DNA of 64,000 nt from Pontibacter mangrovi (GTDB lineage: Bacteria; Bacteroidota; Bacteroidia; Cytophagales; Hymenobacteraceae): contig NZ_VFRQ01000008.1 in NCBI RefSeq assembly GCF_006385705.1, positions 62,001 through 126,000 on the forward strand. Reading direction: 5' to 3'. The notes beneath the pieces were generated by a model. The model worked only from the letters and a program-made list of their open reading frames with translations. It ran no database searches and was not told the origin of the DNA. This document shows positions 1 through 8,121 of the stretch, piece by piece. A program made the position numbers and the translations under genes. Numbering within the stretch: the first letter of the stretch is position 1; every line of letters starts with the position of its first letter.

Positions 1-423
1 ATAGGCCTCGTCAAAAGTGCTGCCGGTGAGCACGACCTCTACCATCTCTTTTCCGAACAGGCGCACCTTGCTTACCTTCTGGGCAGGGGTGTTGGCAGGC
101 ATAAAGATGTAGCCTTTGATACCGAGCAGCTGGCAGGCATAGGCCACCCCCTGGGCATGGTTACCTGCACTGGCGCATACCATCTCTTGCCCCGCCTGCG
201 AGGCCGGCAGTGTAGAGATTTTATGGTATGCCCCCCTGATTTTGTAGGAACGCACAATCTGCAAATCCTCGCGTTTCAGGTAAATGTCGGCGCCATAGGT
301 TTGGGAAAGCCAGTGGTTTTGCAACAGAGGCGTTTTGTAGATCACGCCCCGCAGGTTCATGGCCGCCCGCTGCACCCGCTCCAGGGCCACTACGGTATGC
401 TCTACAGCTACATCTTTATCCAT
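1..423 (-). CDS. ilvA: Threonine ammonia-lyase (threonine dehydratase), partial
   Basis: IlvA deaminates threonine to 2-oxobutanoate, the committed step towards isoleucine; it is a cytosolic PLP enzyme. Reading the minus strand from the ATG at 423 gives 141 codons open to the window edge, so only the N-terminal part is present. SYKIRGAY, carrying the PLP lysine at about residue 61, and the ASAGNHAQGVA phosphate-binding motif near residue 85 are both intact. It starts 6 nt after the ilvC stop, as the last visible gene of the ilvEDBNCA operon. The C-terminal half, including any regulatory domain, lies outside the window, so a catabolic or feedback-regulated form cannot be told apart directly; the operon context favours the biosynthetic one. 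Confidence 0.93.
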   Translation of the reverse strand, partial: MDKDVAVEHTVVALERVQRAAMNLRGVIYKTPLLQNHWLSQTYGADIYLKREDLQIVRSYKIRGAYHKISTLPASQAGQEMVCASAGNHAQGVAYACQLLGIKGYIFMPANTPAQKVSKVRLFGKEMVEVVLTGSTFDEAY

Positions 424-429
424 AGTACT

Positions 430-1470
430 TTATTTTGAGCGGAGCTTCCGCACCGTCGCCCCCGTTTGCCATAATTCTGATTCGCGCAGCTCAGCCAGTT
501 CCTCCTCCAGTTCCTGCCGGTAGCCTGGGGTGGAACCGCGCTGTATGGTGCGCTCCGCCTCTTTGCCCGAAGCCACGCTGTCGTACAGTTCGTTCAGCAC
601 CGGCATGGTTGCCTCCCGGAACTTGCCTTTCCAGTCCAGGGCGCCGCGCTGTGCGGTAACGGAGCAGTTGGAGAACATCCAGTCCATCCCGTTTTCGCCA
701 ACCAGCGGCACCAGGCTCTGGGTTAGCTCCTCTACCGTTTCGTTAAAAGCCTCCGAAGGAGAATGTCCCCGCTGGCGGAGCACCTGGTACTGCGCCTCGA
801 TGATGCCTGCCAAGGCACCCATCAATACGCCCCGCTCGCCGGTCAGGTCGCTGTATACTTCTTTTTGGAAATCCGTTTCGAACAGGTAACCCGAACCCAC
901 ACCGATCCCCATGGCTATTGCTTTCTCATAGGCCTTGCCGGTGGCATCCTGGTACACGGCGAAAGAAGAATTCAGGCCGCCGCCGGCCAGGAACAACCTG
1001 CGCAGGCTCGTACCGCTGCCTTTTGGCGCTACCAGTATCACATCCACATCGGCAGGAGGCACAATGCTGGTATGGTCTTTAAAGGTGATGCCAAAGCCGT
1101 GGGAAAAGTATAACGTCTTGCCTGGCGTTAGTCTCGCTTTCAGGGTTGGCCACACGGCAATCTGCCCGGCATCCGAGAGCAGGTTGGCGATGATGGTGCC
1201 ACGCTCTGCCGCCTCCTCAATTGAGAAAAGGGTTTGGCCTTCCACCCAACCGTCGCTTTTTGCTTTCTCCCAGGAGGCCGAGTCTTTGCGTTGCCCCACG
1301 ATCACATTAAACCCGTTGTCACGCAGGTTCAGTGCCTGGCCCGGGCCCTGCACGCCATACCCGATCACAGCAATAACCTCGTTCTTCAACGCTTCTCTGG
1401 CCTGTGCCAGCGGGAATTCCTCGCGGGTTATTACGGTTTCGTCTACTCCTCCAAAATTGATAGTTGCCAT
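430..1470 (-). CDS. ilvC: Ketol-acid reductoisomerase
   Basis: IlvC converts acetolactate or acetohydroxybutyrate to the dihydroxy acids of valine and isoleucine synthesis, using NADPH and Mg2+. The 346-residue product is of class I length. The Rossmann motif GYGVQGPGQAL lies near residues 37-47, followed by VGQRKDS at the end of the second beta strand, where cofactor choice is made. The C-terminal acid-rich knotted domain is present (for example the segment DLTGERGVLMGALAG, with the metal-binding Asp and Glu). It sits between ilvN and ilvA; the 155-nt gap to ilvN contains short tandem repeats and no gene. The ATG is preceded by no clear Shine-Dalgarno sequence, which is usual here. Confidence 0.96.
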   Translation of the reverse strand: MATINFGGVDETVITREEFPLAQAREALKNEVIAVIGYGVQGPGQALNLRDNGFNVIVGQRKDSASWEKAKSDGWVEGQTLFSIEEAAERGTIIANLLSDAGQIAVWPTLKARLTPGKTLYFSHGFGITFKDHTSIVPPADVDVILVAPKGSGTSLRRLFLAGGGLNSSFAVYQDATGKAYEKAIAMGIGVGSGYLFETDFQKEVYSDLTGERGVLMGALAGIIEAQYQVLRQRGHSPSEAFNETVEELTQSLVPLVGENGMDWMFSNCSVTAQRGALDWKGKFREATMPVLNELYDSVASGKEAERTIQRGSTPGYRQELEEELAELRESELWQTGATVRKLRSK

Positions 1471-1567
1471 TTTTTAGTTGTTTTAAGGTTAGAGATTTTA
1501 AAGAGATACTAGATGTTAGATACTAGACATTATAGTAGGCGCATTGGTACTTGCATTAATAAATGAT

Positions 1568-1620
1568 GTCTTGCTACTTGCTACTTGTGTCTTGCTACTT
1601 GTGTCTTGATACTTGATACT
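1568..1620. repeat. Short tandem/direct repeats in the ilvN-ilvC gap
   Basis: The 155-nt gap between ilvN and ilvC holds repeated copies of CTTGCTACTT and GTCTTGATACTT-like units, with further degenerate copies of AGATACTAGA-type units at about 1504-1530. No reading frame or hairpin with a U-tract stands out. It may be a simple-sequence insertion between co-transcribed genes. Confidence 0.6.
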
Positions 1621-1625
1621 AAAAA

Positions 1626-2234
1626 CTACATAGTAAAGACTTTCTCGCGGCTGTTGAGGTAAGCATTCTCCACCACCTCATCGCCGGGCTCGCTTTGCTC
1701 AAACTCCTGCAGTTTCCGGTGGAAGCCGTCGCTGGCCTTGATGATGGCGATGCGGGCGCTGCGCACGAACTCGATCAACCCATACGGTTGCAGCACGCGG
1801 ACCAGGTTGTCGGTTTCCTCGCGCTGGCCGGTTGTTTCAAACACTGTATAGTCTTTGCGGATCACCACCGCCCGGGCACCGTTCTCGCGCAGCAGGCGCT
1901 CCACAATGGCGCGCTCGGCAATCACATCGGTAGGAACTTTGTAGAGCGCCATCTCCTGCCAGATCACGTCGTGGTTGGTGTTGAAGTATACTTTCAGCAC
2001 CTCCACCTGCTTTTCTAGCTGCCCTGCAATCTTGCGCACCACCTCAGCCGTTTCGTTGATCACGATATTAAACCGATGGATGCCCTCAATCTCGGAGGGG
2101 GAGCTGTTCAAGCTCTCCACATTGATCTTTCTGCGGGAAAAAATGATCGCAACGCGGTTCAGGAGCCCGATGTGGTTTTCGGTATACACTGTGATGTTGA
2201 ACTCCTGCTTTTCGGTATGGGTCTCGCTGTTCAT
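1626..2234 (-). CDS. ilvN: Acetolactate synthase small (regulatory) subunit
   Basis: The regulatory partner of IlvB, needed for full activity and valine feedback. The 202-residue protein has an N-terminal ACT domain at about residues 12-85 (FNITVYTENHIGLLNRVAII, with the Gly/Leu/Asn effector loop), then a second ACT-like C-terminal domain with AERAIVERLLRENGARAVV and LIEFVRSARIAI. It is somewhat longer than the 160-170 residues of the E. coli subunits but normal for the long small-subunit class. It follows ilvB by 23 nt. The sequence does not show which amino acid inhibits it. Confidence 0.94.
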   Translation of the reverse strand: MNSETHTEKQEFNITVYTENHIGLLNRVAIIFSRRKINVESLNSSPSEIEGIHRFNIVINETAEVVRKIAGQLEKQVEVLKVYFNTNHDVIWQEMALYKVPTDVIAERAIVERLLRENGARAVVIRKDYTVFETTGQREETDNLVRVLQPYGLIEFVRSARIAIIKASDGFHRKLQEFEQSEPGDEVVENAYLNSREKVFTM

Positions 2235-2257
2235 ACTTATACGTTTATTTGCTGTTA

Positions 2258-3991
2258 CTATTTCAGCCTGATCTCACTTACACTACAGCCCTGCGGCACC
2301 ATCGGGAACACGTTGTTCTCTTTCGTCACCATTACTTCCAGCAGGTAAGAGCCCTTATGCGACAGCATCTCCCTCAGCGCACTGCTTAGTTCGTCCCGCT
2401 GGCTGACGCTCCGGCCGCTGATGCCATAGCCGCTGGCCACTTTCACAAAATCCGGGCTGGTGATGTCTACAAACGAGTAGCGGCGCTCATGGAAAAGCTC
2501 CTGCCACTGCCGCACCATGCCCAGGAACCGGTTGTTGAGGATCAACATTTTAACCTCCACCCCGCTCTGCATGATCGTGCCCAGTTCCTGCAGGTTCATC
2601 TGAAAACCGCCGTCGCCGATCACCGCCACCACTGTTCTCCCAGGGGCTCCAAACTTGGCCCCAATGGCAGCCGGAAGGGCAAAGCCCATGGTGCCCAAAC
2701 CGCCGCTGGTAATGTTGCTGCGGGTATGATTGAGTTTGGCGTAGCGGCAGGCCACCATCTGGTGCTGCCCCACATCCGTCACCACAATGGCATCGCCGGA
2801 GGTAAGCTCGTTCAGCTGCTGCATCACTTCTCCCATAGTCATTTCTTCCGTGGTCGGAAAAAGCTCGTCCTGGATCACCACCTCAATTTCTTTGTTGTTG
2901 TAAGTGCGGAACTGCTGCAGCCACTCCCGGTGCTCTTGGGCCTCTACCAGCTCGGTTAAAAGCGGAAGCGTTTCTTTGCAATCTCCCCATACAGGCACTG
3001 TTACCGGCACGTTTTTGCCGATCTCCGTGGGGTCAATATCCAGGTGGATGATCTTGGCCTGCCGGGCATACTTGTCCAGCCGCCCGGTAACGCGGTCATC
3101 GAAGCGCATACCGATCGCTATCAGCACGTCGCACTCATTGGTGAGCACATTGGGGCCATAGTTGCCGTGCATGCCCAGCATTCCCACGTTCTGCGGGTGG
3201 TCTGTTGGCAAGGCGCCGGCGCCCATAATAGTCCAGGCAGCCGGTATCCCGCTTTTCTCAACAAAGGCCCTAAAGTCTTTTTCTGCCGAGCCCAGCATCA
3301 CGCCCTGCCCCCAAAGTATAAAAGGCTTCTTGGCCTGGTTGATCAGCTCCGCCGCCTGCGCGATATACTCCTGCCGCACATGCGGCTTCGGCCGGTAACT
3401 GCGGATGTGCTTACATGGCTTATAACCGGTAAACTCAAAAGGCTGCAGCTGCGCATTTTTGGTGATGTCGATCAGCACGGGGCCCGGGCGGCCGCTTTTG
3501 GCAATATAAAAGGCTTTGGCCAACACTTCCGGAATCTCGCTGGCATCCGTTACCTGGTAATTCCACTTGGTAACAGGCGTGGTGATGTTGAGAATGTCTG
3601 TTTCCTGAAAGGCATCGGTACCCAGCAAGTGCGCGAACACCTGCCCCGTGATGCAAACCAGCGGCGTGCTGTCGATCTGTGCGTCGGCCAGTCCGGTAAC
3701 CAGGTTGGTGGCACCGGGGCCGCTGGTGGCAAACACGACGCCTACCTTACCCGATGCCCGCGCATAGCCCTGCCCGGCATGGATGCCGCCCTGCTCGTGG
3801 CGCACCAGCACATGCCTTAACTTATCTGTATAATCATACAGCGCGTCATACACCGGCATGATAGCGCCGCCGGGGTAGCCGAAAACAGTTTCTACATTTT
3901 CCTCCAGTAAGGCAAGTATAACGGCCTCTGCCCCGGATATAGTTTTCGCTTTTTCAGGCGATGCTGGCGCTGGTTTCTCTTTCGTTAACAT
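2258..3991 (-). CDS. ilvB: Acetolactate synthase large (catalytic) subunit
   Basis: A ThDP-, Mg2+- and FAD-dependent enzyme that condenses two pyruvates, or pyruvate with 2-oxobutanoate, in the first common step of branched-chain synthesis. The 577-residue product has the order N-terminal PYR domain ([35 protein letters not shown] containing the catalytic Glu), a central domain ([13 protein letters not shown]) and a C-terminal PP domain with the ThDP motif beginning [12 protein letters not shown] and ending LILNN. Its first codons overlap the 3' end of ilvD by 38 nt, which suggests translational coupling, and ilvN follows. All key residues are present. Confidence 0.96.
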   Translation of the reverse strand: MLTKEKPAPASPEKAKTISGAEAVILALLEENVETVFGYPGGAIMPVYDALYDYTDKLRHVLVRHEQGGIHAGQGYARASGKVGVVFATSGPGATNLVTGLADAQIDSTPLVCITGQVFAHLLGTDAFQETDILNITTPVTKWNYQVTDASEIPEVLAKAFYIAKSGRPGPVLIDITKNAQLQPFEFTGYKPCKHIRSYRPKPHVRQEYIAQAAELINQAKKPFILWGQGVMLGSAEKDFRAFVEKSGIPAAWTIMGAGALPTDHPQNVGMLGMHGNYGPNVLTNECDVLIAIGMRFDDRVTGRLDKYARQAKIIHLDIDPTEIGKNVPVTVPVWGDCKETLPLLTELVEAQEHREWLQQFRTYNNKEIEVVIQDELFPTTEEMTMGEVMQQLNELTSGDAIVVTDVGQHQMVACRYAKLNHTRSNITSGGLGTMGFALPAAIGAKFGAPGRTVVAVIGDGGFQMNLQELGTIMQSGVEVKMLILNNRFLGMVRQWQELFHERRYSFVDITSPDFVKVASGYGISGRSVSQRDELSSALREMLSHKGSYLLEVMVTKENNVFPMVPQGCSVSEIRLK

Positions 3992-5672
3992 GGGTTTCCT
4001 CTAAATCGGTGATACATCCGTTGCTGGCGTCGCTTACAGTGCGTCTGTACTTTAGCAGCACCCCCTGCTGCACGTTAGCTTCCGGCCTCCTCCAGTTTCG
4101 GCGGCGCAGCTGTAGCAAGGCTTCGTCCACGTGCAGGTGAATGGAGTTGGTGATGGCATCCAGGGTGATAAGGTCGCCGTTCTGCACCAGCGCGATGGTA
4201 CCGCCGTCATACGCTTCCGGACACACATGGCCGATCACAAAACCGTGCGTGCCACCCGAGAAGCGACCATCGGTGATGAGCGCCACTTTATCGCCCAAAC
4301 CCGCGCCCATAATGGCAGAGGTTGGCTTGAGCATCTCCGGCATGCCTGGCCCGCCCTTCGGCCCCACGTAGCGGATGACGACCACATGCCCCGGTTTTAT
4401 ACTTCCCTGCGTGATGCCTTGGTTAAGTTCTTCTTCAGAGTCAAACACAATAGCCGGCCCCTCGAACCGATGGCCTTCCTTGCCTGAGATCTTAGCCACA
4501 GCACCTTTCGGGGCCAAATTGCCATACAGCGCCTGGATGTGCCCGTCTGCTTTGATCGGGTTAGACAGCGGCCGGAGCAGATCCTGCTCCTCGCCCAGCG
4601 GCTTTATACTTGCCAGGTTCTCTGCCACCGTCTGGCCCGTTACTGTAACCAGATCGCCTGCCAGCAGGCCCTCATCCAATAACGTTCGCATCACGGCAGG
4701 CACTCCGCCCAAGGCAGACAGGTCTTCCATCAGGTACTTGCCGCTCGGCTTGAGGTCGGCCAGCACCGGCACGCGGTTGCTTACCTCCTGAAAGTCCTGC
4801 AGCGTTAGCTTTACGCCTGCTGCATGGGCAATGGCTATCAGGTGCAGCACAGCATTGGTAGAGCCGCCCAGTACGGTAATCAGCACCAGCGCATTTTCAA
4901 ACGCCTCCCGCACCAATATGTCTCTTGGCTTGATGTCGCGCTCCAACAGGCGCAGCAGGTACTGGCCTGTGCTAAGGCACTCCGCCTGCTTTTCAGCGCT
5001 AACCGCCGGAGATGAGGAAGAGAACGGAACTGACATACCCAATGCCTCGGCTGCCGAGGCCATGGTATTGGCCGTATACATGCCCCCGCAGGCCCCAGGC
5101 CCCGGGCAGGCGTTCCGGATGATGCCTTTGTAGTCTTCGTCGGAGATGGTGCCGTTGAGCTTTTTGCCGTAGGCCTCAAAGCAGGACACGATGTTCAGCT
5201 TCTGCCCCTTAAAATCGCCGCCCTTTATCGTGCCGCCATACACCATCAGCGACGGGCGGTTGAGGCGGGCCATGGCCATAAGCGAGCCGGGCATGTTTTT
5301 GTCGCAGCCTACCACGCAGGCCAGGGCATCGTAGTTGTGCGCCCCGGTTATGGTTTCTATAGAATCTGCGATCACTTCGCGCGAAACCAGGGAATAACGC
5401 ATGCCCGGCGTGCCGTTGGTGATCCCGTCGCTCACGCCGATGGTATTAAAGCGCAGCCCCACCATCCCCAGTTGGTTCACGCCCTGCTTTACCTCGTCAG
5501 CCAGGCCATTGAGGTGCATGTTACAGGTGTTTCCGTCGAAGCCGGTGGAGCAGATACCCACAAAAGGCTTTTGCAGGTCCGCCTCCGACAGGCCGGCGCC
5601 AATCAGCATGGCCTGCGAAGCCGGAAGGCTTTCGTCCTGGGTGTAGATGCGGCTGTGTTTTTTTAATGACAT
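3954..5672 (-). CDS. ilvD: Dihydroxy-acid dehydratase
   Basis: IlvD dehydrates 2,3-dihydroxy-3-methylbutanoate or -pentanoate to the 2-oxo acids that IlvE transaminates. I start it at the ATG at 5672 ([12 protein letters not shown]), giving 572 residues, the usual length. The frame stays open to an ATG at 5795, but those 41 extra residues match nothing in the family. Three cysteines fit a [2Fe-2S] cluster: Cys50 (GNTCNMH), Cys123 (GCDKNMPG) and Cys195 (GACGGMYT); [11 protein letters not shown] near the C-terminus is the active-site loop. The 3' end overlaps ilvB. The 273-nt gap to ilvE has no recognisable leader peptide or terminator. Confidence 0.95.
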   Translation of the reverse strand: MSLKKHSRIYTQDESLPASQAMLIGAGLSEADLQKPFVGICSTGFDGNTCNMHLNGLADEVKQGVNQLGMVGLRFNTIGVSDGITNGTPGMRYSLVSREVIADSIETITGAHNYDALACVVGCDKNMPGSLMAMARLNRPSLMVYGGTIKGGDFKGQKLNIVSCFEAYGKKLNGTISDEDYKGIIRNACPGPGACGGMYTANTMASAAEALGMSVPFSSSSPAVSAEKQAECLSTGQYLLRLLERDIKPRDILVREAFENALVLITVLGGSTNAVLHLIAIAHAAGVKLTLQDFQEVSNRVPVLADLKPSGKYLMEDLSALGGVPAVMRTLLDEGLLAGDLVTVTGQTVAENLASIKPLGEEQDLLRPLSNPIKADGHIQALYGNLAPKGAVAKISGKEGHRFEGPAIVFDSEEELNQGITQGSIKPGHVVVIRYVGPKGGPGMPEMLKPTSAIMGAGLGDKVALITDGRFSGGTHGFVIGHVCPEAYDGGTIALVQNGDLITLDAITNSIHLHVDEALLQLRRRNWRRPEANVQQGVLLKYRRTVSDASNGCITDLEETHVNERETSASIA

Positions 5673-5945
5673 TGCTTTAAAGAGATTTGGGGTATAAAGG
5701 CCCTCCGGAGAGAAGCCGTTTCTTGTGTACATCCAGTGCTTGCCACCGCTGCAGTTTTGCATAACTGGTGACATTTGCTGCACAAGTTCAGGCATTTAGC
5801 TCATAGCCAGAAGTATAGTTTCGCTTTTCCCATACTTTCTTACTTGGAGCTATTTATACTTAAACTGTTGATTATCAAAAAGATAAAAAATACTAAAATA
5901 CGATCTCTAACAGATGGAATTTCCTGTATTTGCGGCACCCGCAGC

Positions 5946-6827
5946 TTAGGCAGGCACCAGCTTTCCGGTAACCAGGTCGGTGTAGCGGCGCGCTAGCAAG
6001 GCACCTATACTTTCCTCAAAAGGCTTTGGAAAAACGTGCGCATCAAGCGACTGCACACCTACCACTTCGGCCGCCGTTCCGGTCATAAAAGCCGCGTCTG
6101 CCTGCAGCAGCACTTCCGGGGTAAAGAACTTTTCGTGCACTGCTATACCTGCCTCTTTTGCCAGGTCGATGATGGTGTTGCGGGTAATGCCGGGCAGGAT
6201 ATTGCCTGGAGGAGCAGTGAAAAGCTCGCCGTCTTTTTCATAAAAGAAGTTCGCGCCCGGCCCCTCTGCCACAAAGCCGTTCATATCGAGTAGCAGCGCC
6301 TCGTCATATCCCTTGGCTTTGGCATCCGAGCAGGCGATGGTGGAGTTGACGTAGTGGCCGGAAGCCTTTGCCTCCACGGGTACCGCTTTGGGGTTTGGAC
6401 GCTCATAGGAAGAGAGCATTACGCGCAGCGTTTTATCGCCCAGGTACTTGCCCCACTCCCATGCCGCGATCAGCAGGTTGCTTCCCTGCGGCGTCGTCAG
6501 GCTCATGTTTGGCGAGCCCGCATACACCAGCGGGCGAATGTAGGCATCCTGCAGGTTGTTCAGGTCCAGTAGCCTGTAGGTCAGTTCGATGAGCTCTTCC
6601 ACGGAAACCTGCAGCGGAAGCCCCACGGCGCGGCAGGAGAAATGGAGGCGCTCATAGTGCTCTTTGGCCTTGAAAATGCGGGTGCCGTCAGGCGTCTTAT
6701 ACGCTCTGATCCCCTCAAAAACAGAGTAGCCATAGTGCATGGTTTGTGCAAAAACAGAGCAGGAGGCCTCGCTGGCCTTCACAAAGCTCCCATCCAGGTA
6801 AACGAGCGTGTCGGTGTTGAAATACAT
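5946..6827 (-). CDS. ilvE: Branched-chain amino acid aminotransferase
   Basis: The last step of valine, leucine and isoleucine synthesis: it transfers the glutamate amino group to the 2-oxo acids. The 293-residue class IV (fold type IV) PLP enzyme carries the Schiff-base lysine in VEAKASGHYVN, the conserved glutamate region FVAEGPGANFFYEKDG and ILPGITRNTI, which binds the PLP phosphate. It is the first structural gene after two leader peptides and two terminators, so its expression is expected to be set by attenuation. A second, more divergent class IV aminotransferase lies just upstream at 7267-8121. Confidence 0.95.
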   Translation of the reverse strand: MYFNTDTLVYLDGSFVKASEASCSVFAQTMHYGYSVFEGIRAYKTPDGTRIFKAKEHYERLHFSCRAVGLPLQVSVEELIELTYRLLDLNNLQDAYIRPLVYAGSPNMSLTTPQGSNLLIAAWEWGKYLGDKTLRVMLSSYERPNPKAVPVEAKASGHYVNSTIACSDAKAKGYDEALLLDMNGFVAEGPGANFFYEKDGELFTAPPGNILPGITRNTIIDLAKEAGIAVHEKFFTPEVLLQADAAFMTGTAAEVVGVQSLDAHVFPKPFEESIGALLARRYTDLVTGKLVPA

Positions 6828-6861
6828 TGTTTTAAGTGTTTAGGTTAGATACTCAGGTAAC

Positions 6862-6896
6862 AAAAAAGCCTTTCTAACCGGGTGGTCAGAAAGGCT
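6862..6896 (-). terminator. Intrinsic terminator (attenuator 2) before ilvE
   Basis: On the minus strand AGCCTTTCT (6896-6888) pairs perfectly with AGAAAGGCT (6875-6867) around a 12-nt loop, followed by six T. It sits between the second leader peptide and the ilvE start at 6827, where an amino-acid-responsive attenuator belongs. The loop contains ACCCGG, which can instead pair with CCGGGT at the end of the leader reading frame, a candidate antiterminator. Confidence 0.88.
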
Positions 6897-6922
6897 CCTG
6901 CAGACAATAACAGGCCATTCCT

Positions 6923-6985
6923 TCAACCCGGGGGTGGAAGACGAAATAGAATAATAATAAAGACCACTGGAAGCAGTGATTTCAT
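6923..6985 (-). CDS. ilv leader peptide 2 (20 residues, BCAA-rich)
   Basis: An ATG at 6985 opens a 20-codon frame ending in TGA at 6923-6925. The core reads LLPVVFIIILFRL: ten of the residues in the first 16 are Leu, Val or Ile, including three consecutive ATT codons, and the stop is followed 27 nt later by the terminator at 6896-6862. This is the layout of a transcription-attenuation control peptide: ribosomes stalled on scarce branched-chain aminoacyl-tRNA would free the downstream RNA to form an antiterminator. A short hairpin CACTG-CTTC-CAGTG covers the first codons and could act as the pause signal. The function is inferred from composition and position. Confidence 0.82.
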   Translation of the reverse strand: MKSLLPVVFIIILFRLPPPG

Positions 6986-7008
6986 ACTTGTAGATTTTAA
7001 TTCCGTGT

Positions 7009-7042
7009 AAAACAAAATAGCCATCTCTTTGGGGAGATGGCT
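7009..7042 (-). terminator. Intrinsic terminator (attenuator 1)
   Basis: On the minus strand AGCCATCTC (7042-7034) pairs perfectly with GAGATGGCT (7027-7019) around CCCAAA and is followed by ATTTTGTTTT. It follows leader peptide 1 by about 35 nt and precedes leader peptide 2. The stretch GAGGTGG inside the Val codons of leader 1 is complementary (one G-U pair) to the terminator arm CCATCTC, so an alternative antiterminator fold is possible. Confidence 0.83.
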
Positions 7043-7076
7043 GCCGTTATATTGAGCTACTTTATCGCGTTCAGAA

Positions 7077-7151
7077 TCAGCATACCACCTCTACCCCACG
7101 TAGAATGACCACGTGAATAAAAATAATAAAGGATAGGATCTGCTCTTTCAT
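7077..7151 (-). CDS. ilv leader peptide 1 (24 residues, BCAA-rich)
   Basis: An ATG at 7151 opens a 24-codon frame ending in TGA at 7077-7079. Twelve of 24 residues are Ile, Val or Leu (for example ILSFIIFIHVVIL, then VEVV), far more than chance. A good promoter lies just upstream and an intrinsic terminator just downstream, so this is a control peptide for attenuation, independent of and upstream of leader 2. CACGT and ACGTG in codons 13-19 can pair as a pause hairpin. Two leader/terminator units in series imply two successive checkpoints before ilvE is transcribed. Confidence 0.82.
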   Translation of the reverse strand: MKEQILSFIIFIHVVILRGVEVVC

Positions 7152-7177
7152 TCAGGTTAAACAGGTATTGCTACTTA

Positions 7178-7207
7178 CAAATGTATAGGCTGCAGTTAAA
7201 GAAGCAA
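7178..7207 (-). promoter_or_regulatory. Promoter of the ilv operon
   Basis: On the minus strand TTG (7207-7205) is separated by exactly 19 nt from TACATTTG (7185-7178), an exact match to the Bacteroidetes -33/-7 pattern TTG-N19-TAnnTTTG. Transcription would begin near 7171, about 20 nt before leader peptide 1. A 12-bp palindrome GCAAACGTTTGC at 7231-7242 lies upstream and could be a protein-binding site or part of the end of the preceding gene. Confidence 0.8.
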
Positions 7208-7266
7208 GCTGTTGCGCAAATATTTTTTCCGCAAACGTTTGCTTTTCAAGCAGAAGGGCGGGTTGT

Positions 7267-8121
7267 TTATACTTTATATGTGCTCTGCACCATTTCCTCC
7301 TCCAGTTTTACCAGGTCGGCCAGCAGCGTGCGCGTCACTTCGCCCGGCTTACCTGTTCCGATCACCTGCCCGTCCACCTGCACGATGGGCAGGATGCGCT
7401 TGGTGGTGCTGGTCAGGAACACTTCTTTGGCTCTGTACAAGTCGTCCAGCGGAACGGTGCCCTCTTCGGTTTTATACTTTCTGCCCGCCAGCTCCAGCAC
7501 GTTACGGCGCGTTACGCCCAGCAGCACGTTCTCGGCAGGCGTTACCACGGTGTCATCCTCCCGCACCATAAACAGGTTACACCTCGGAAACTCTGACACC
7601 ACGCCGTTTTGCCGGTACAGCACATCGGAAGCCCCCCTGCTTTTAATTTCCTCTATCAGCCGGATGCCCATGGTGTAGTTGATGGTTTTGGCCTGTGGCA
7701 ACTCCCGCACATATTCGTGTGTGATGATCTTGATGCCCTTCTCGACCAGCTCCAGCCCCGGAAGCGTCAGCGGCTGCTGCAGGATGACCAGGCTCGGATC
7801 GGCTGGCTCATATCCGTTGGCAGAGTAACCGCCCGTCAGGATCATCTTCATACCGGACCTTGGCATGCTGTTTTTATCAATCACTTCCTCAATTACCGCT
7901 CTGAGCTCTTCGTCGGAGATGGGCAGTTGCAGGTGCAGCGCGGCTGCCGAGGCGTGAAAGCGCTGCAGGTAGTCATCCAGAAAAACCGGCGTGTTGCCAA
8001 ACACCCTGAAATAGTCGAACACACCGTAGCCGCGCTGTATGGAAAGATCGCTGATGTGCAGCGTGGCCTGCGCCAATGGCAGCACCTGGCCACGCACGTA
8101 GGCATAATTAGTTGGTTGCAT
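7267..8121 (-). CDS. Class IV aminotransferase (BCAT / D-amino acid / ADC-lyase family)
   Basis: A fold type IV PLP enzyme of 284 residues. Visible family marks are the N-terminal RGYGVFDYFRV, the Schiff-base lysine in LPQAKTINYTMG, the glutamate motif VSEFPRCNLFMV and LLGVTRRNVLELA. It is clearly distinct from ilvE next door. Substrate cannot be read from the sequence: D-alanine, branched-chain amino acids and aminodeoxychorismate are all handled by this family. Its start overlaps the 3' end of the P1 peptidase gene by 14 nt, so the two are probably co-transcribed. Confidence 0.85.
   Translation of the reverse strand: MQPTNYAYVRGQVLPLAQATLHISDLSIQRGYGVFDYFRVFGNTPVFLDDYLQRFHASAAALHLQLPISDEELRAVIEEVIDKNSMPRSGMKMILTGGYSANGYEPADPSLVILQQPLTLPGLELVEKGIKIITHEYVRELPQAKTINYTMGIRLIEEIKSRGASDVLYRQNGVVSEFPRCNLFMVREDDTVVTPAENVLLGVTRRNVLELAGRKYKTEEGTVPLDDLYRAKEVFLTSTTKRILPIVQVDGQVIGTGKPGEVTRTLLADLVKLEEEMVQSTYKV

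Noticed and set aside
5673..5795. 41-codon in-frame N-terminal extension of ilvD
   Set aside because: The residues do not resemble any IlvD N-terminus, and the usual start MSLKKHS lies at 5672.
6828..7210. T-box leader before ilvE
   Set aside because: No T-box sequence or specifier-loop architecture is visible; the two BCAA-rich reading frames with terminators explain the region better.
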